A stretch of DNA of 13,700 nucleotides. Origin: UBA4644 sp964541085 (lineage in GTDB: Bacteria; Bacillota; Clostridia; Oscillospirales; Butyricicoccaceae). Below the pieces are notes generated by a model that worked only from the letters and a program-made list of their open reading frames with translations, had not been told where the DNA came from and made no database searches. This document shows positions 12,695-13,700 of the stretch, piece by piece; within the stretch, counting starts at the first letter, position 1, and every line of letters starts with the position of its first letter. Both the position numbers and the translations under genes were made by a program. The stretch covers positions 1 to 13,700 of the forward strand of contig CAZIPA010000043.1 in NCBI GenBank assembly GCA_964541085.1, in the 5' to 3' direction.

Positions 12695-13225
12695 TCAGGA
12701 TTTCCGCCGGAACGCAAGGTATTGACAGGCGAAAACGCCGAACAGAATCAGGTACAAAAGGATGACCGCGCCGTTGATCCCGGCCACAAACCATTGCCTC
12801 TGAGAAATGCTGCGCCGCAGTCCGGGCAGCAGAACGCCGAAGAGCAGCGCCAGCAGCGGCAGCATCCGGCCCTTGAACACCCGCTCCATCATCTGTAACC
12901 GGGAGCTGTCGTCACAGAAGATTTCCTCCGTGCCGCCGGTTTCCGTCGCCGGCTTGCGGAAATAGCTGTAGCCCACATAATCCTGCAAATATTCCCAGCC
13001 GCAGTCCTGAAACATTTTCACATATTCGTCCCGGTTTGCAAGCCCCTCCGGGTTGTAATCCAGCTGGTAAATCACATCCTCCGGCGCACATTTTTCAAAA
13101 TGATACACACCCAGCCCGGACACCTGCACGAATCGCCAGCCCCGCTGCTGCATCCGGCGGAGATAGGTCTGCTCCTTTTCATATTCGAATATGGTGAAAA
13201 TACGAAATTCCTTTTTCCGCTCCAT
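12695..13225 (-). CDS. DUF2812 membrane protein
   Basis: The 176-residue protein begins FRIFTIFEYEKEQTYLRRMQQRGWRFVQV and continues with FEKCAPEDVIYQLDY and a second DCGWEYLQDYVGYSYFRK unit. This is the two-part pattern of DUF2812, a family of unknown function nearly always encoded next to PadR regulators in Firmicutes. Two hydrophobic segments at about 121-136 and 145-168 anchor it in the membrane, with a short basic tail. Its ATG directly follows the TAA of the PadR gene with no base between, and CAGGAGGC inside the PadR end serves as ribosome site, so the two are translated as a pair. Probably a target or partner of the regulator; the activity is unknown. Confidence 0.88.
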   Translation of the reverse strand: MERKKEFRIFTIFEYEKEQTYLRRMQQRGWRFVQVSGLGVYHFEKCAPEDVIYQLDYNPEGLANRDEYVKMFQDCGWEYLQDYVGYSYFRKPATETGGTEEIFCDDSSRLQMMERVFKGRMLPLLALLFGVLLPGLRRSISQRQWFVAGINGAVILLYLILFGVFACQYLAFRRKS

Positions 13226-13540
13226 TTACAACGCCTCCTGTGCAGCATGATACAGACGCACGATGCGCTTCAGCTCCGTGTCCAGCACTTCCCGGCCCAG
13301 CTCCGTGATCTGATAGATTTTCCGCTTTTCTTCCTCCCGCAAAAACCGGATCAGGCCGTCCTTTTCCATTTTGGACAGGCTGCCGTACATGGTTCCCGGG
13401 GCCAGCCGGACGGCGCCCTCCGTCAACCGCTCCACCGCCTGCACAATGCCATAGCCATGGTTGGGCCTTCGCAGACAGAACAATATGTAAAAGGCCGTTT
13501 CCGTCATGGGAACATACACCTTCCGAATGTGGGAATCCAT
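13226..13540 (-). CDS. PadR-family transcriptional regulator
   Basis: The 104-residue protein is a small winged-helix regulator (PadR subfamily 2 size). Hallmarks are ETAFYILFCLRRPNHGYGI, the wing region APGTMYGSLSKMEKDGLI, and the KIYQITELGREVL segment, followed by a dimerisation helix. I start it at 13538-13540, where GGAGGTG stands a few bases upstream. The frame is open to 13615, but that extension would read through the promoter and operator. It likely represses its own two-gene operon through the repeats at 13569-13599. Confidence 0.92.
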   Translation of the reverse strand: MDSHIRKVYVPMTETAFYILFCLRRPNHGYGIVQAVERLTEGAVRLAPGTMYGSLSKMEKDGLIRFLREEEKRKIYQITELGREVLDTELKRIVRLYHAAQEAL

Positions 13541-13568
13541 ACACGCACCTCCGATGATTTCACTGCGA

Positions 13569-13615
13569 TGTATCGCACTGCTATATAGTGTATCGCACTT
13601 CGATATATTTGTCAA
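13569..13615 (-). promoter_or_regulatory. PadR operon promoter with tandem operator-like repeats
   Basis: On the minus strand TTGACA (13610-13615) and TACACT (13587-13592) are 17 bases apart. An 11-base direct repeat, plus strand TGTATCGCACT, occurs at 13569-13579 and 13589-13599, exactly 20 bases or about two helical turns apart, and covers the -10 and start region. CACT...AGTG (13576-13579 and 13587-13590) adds dyad symmetry. This is a plausible autoregulatory site. Confidence 0.72.
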
Positions 13616-13661
13616 GAAAAAACCGCCGGATTTTCGAAAAAATCACTGCACTTGTAAAATG

Positions 13662-13700
13662 AAAGTAGACACTCACAAAAGTGTGGGTGTCTACTTTTTT
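13662..13700. terminator. Strong hairpin at the window edge, probable terminator
   Basis: Sixteen bases (13662-13677) pair with 13682-13697 around AAAG, with only one wobble pair, and T bases follow on the plus strand. No plus-strand gene leads into it, so it more likely ends a minus-strand gene beyond the window, whose T tract would be TTTCATTTT. An inverted-repeat element end cannot be excluded. Confidence 0.6.

Noticed and set aside
13541..13615. A longer PadR protein starting at 13615
   Set aside because: It would read through the promoter -10 and the repeats; the ATG at 13538-13540 has a strong ribosome site.

Overview
The window looks like chromosomal DNA of a fairly GC-rich gut-type Firmicute, most likely a clostridium of the Oscillospirales/Ruminococcaceae kind. 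The evidence is a T-box leader, an rplU-rpmA-obgE cluster, an SLH-domain lysozyme, a PadR/DUF2812 pair, strong TTGACA/TATAAT-type promoters, purine-rich Shine-Dalgarno sites, and genes of about 60-67% GC in the stretches I counted. The assignment is by style only; there is no 16S or other marker that fixes a genus.

Layout. 1-80 is the 3' end of a plus-strand gene. 123-2390 is one transcription unit: a consensus promoter, a tyrosine-type T-box riboswitch (specifier UAC, antiterminator UGGU, then an 11-bp terminator), an UlaG-like metallo-beta-lactamase-fold hydrolase, tyrS, and a terminator. From there to 8403 everything is on the minus strand. Reading in the direction of transcription: a strong promoter, rplU, rpmA, a terminator, a fragment of a mobile-element polyvalent protein, an obgE promoter, obgE, a lipoprotein with GY repeats and a Cys/His tail, a class I methyltransferase, and an APH(3')-like kinase whose start overlaps the methyltransferase stop. 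Divergent from rplU, 8494-11147 is a metal-resistance operon: a CadC/SmtB-type repressor with a clear 13-2-13 operator, a free HMA metallochaperone, and a P1B-2-type Zn/Cd/Pb ATPase that lacks its own HMA domain. 11229-12684 is a secreted SLH + GH25 lysozyme. 12695-13615 is a minus-strand PadR regulator with a DUF2812 membrane protein, behind a promoter overlapped by tandem operator-like repeats. The window ends in a 16-bp perfect hairpin.

The most unusual part is 6060-7674. A conserved ribosome/GTPase neighbourhood (rplU, rpmA, obgE) is split by about 1.6 kb of uninterrupted reading frame that is clearly not housekeeping. It carries a zincin HEFGH motif, a MuF-C-like domain and a ParB-like domain, joined by recurring FSL/FSV linkers. 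The base composition switches sharply close to two of these linkers. It lacks a believable 5' start and runs in frame into obgE, so I read it as a truncated phage/ICE polyvalent protein that landed between the rpmA terminator and the obgE promoter and left both host signals usable.

The other genes are recognisable families. The points of interest there are combinations: a hydrolase placed under a tRNA-Tyr sensor, an APH(3')-III-like kinase coupled to a methyltransferase, and a split heavy-metal ATPase. All family calls come from reading motifs by eye; no search was run.
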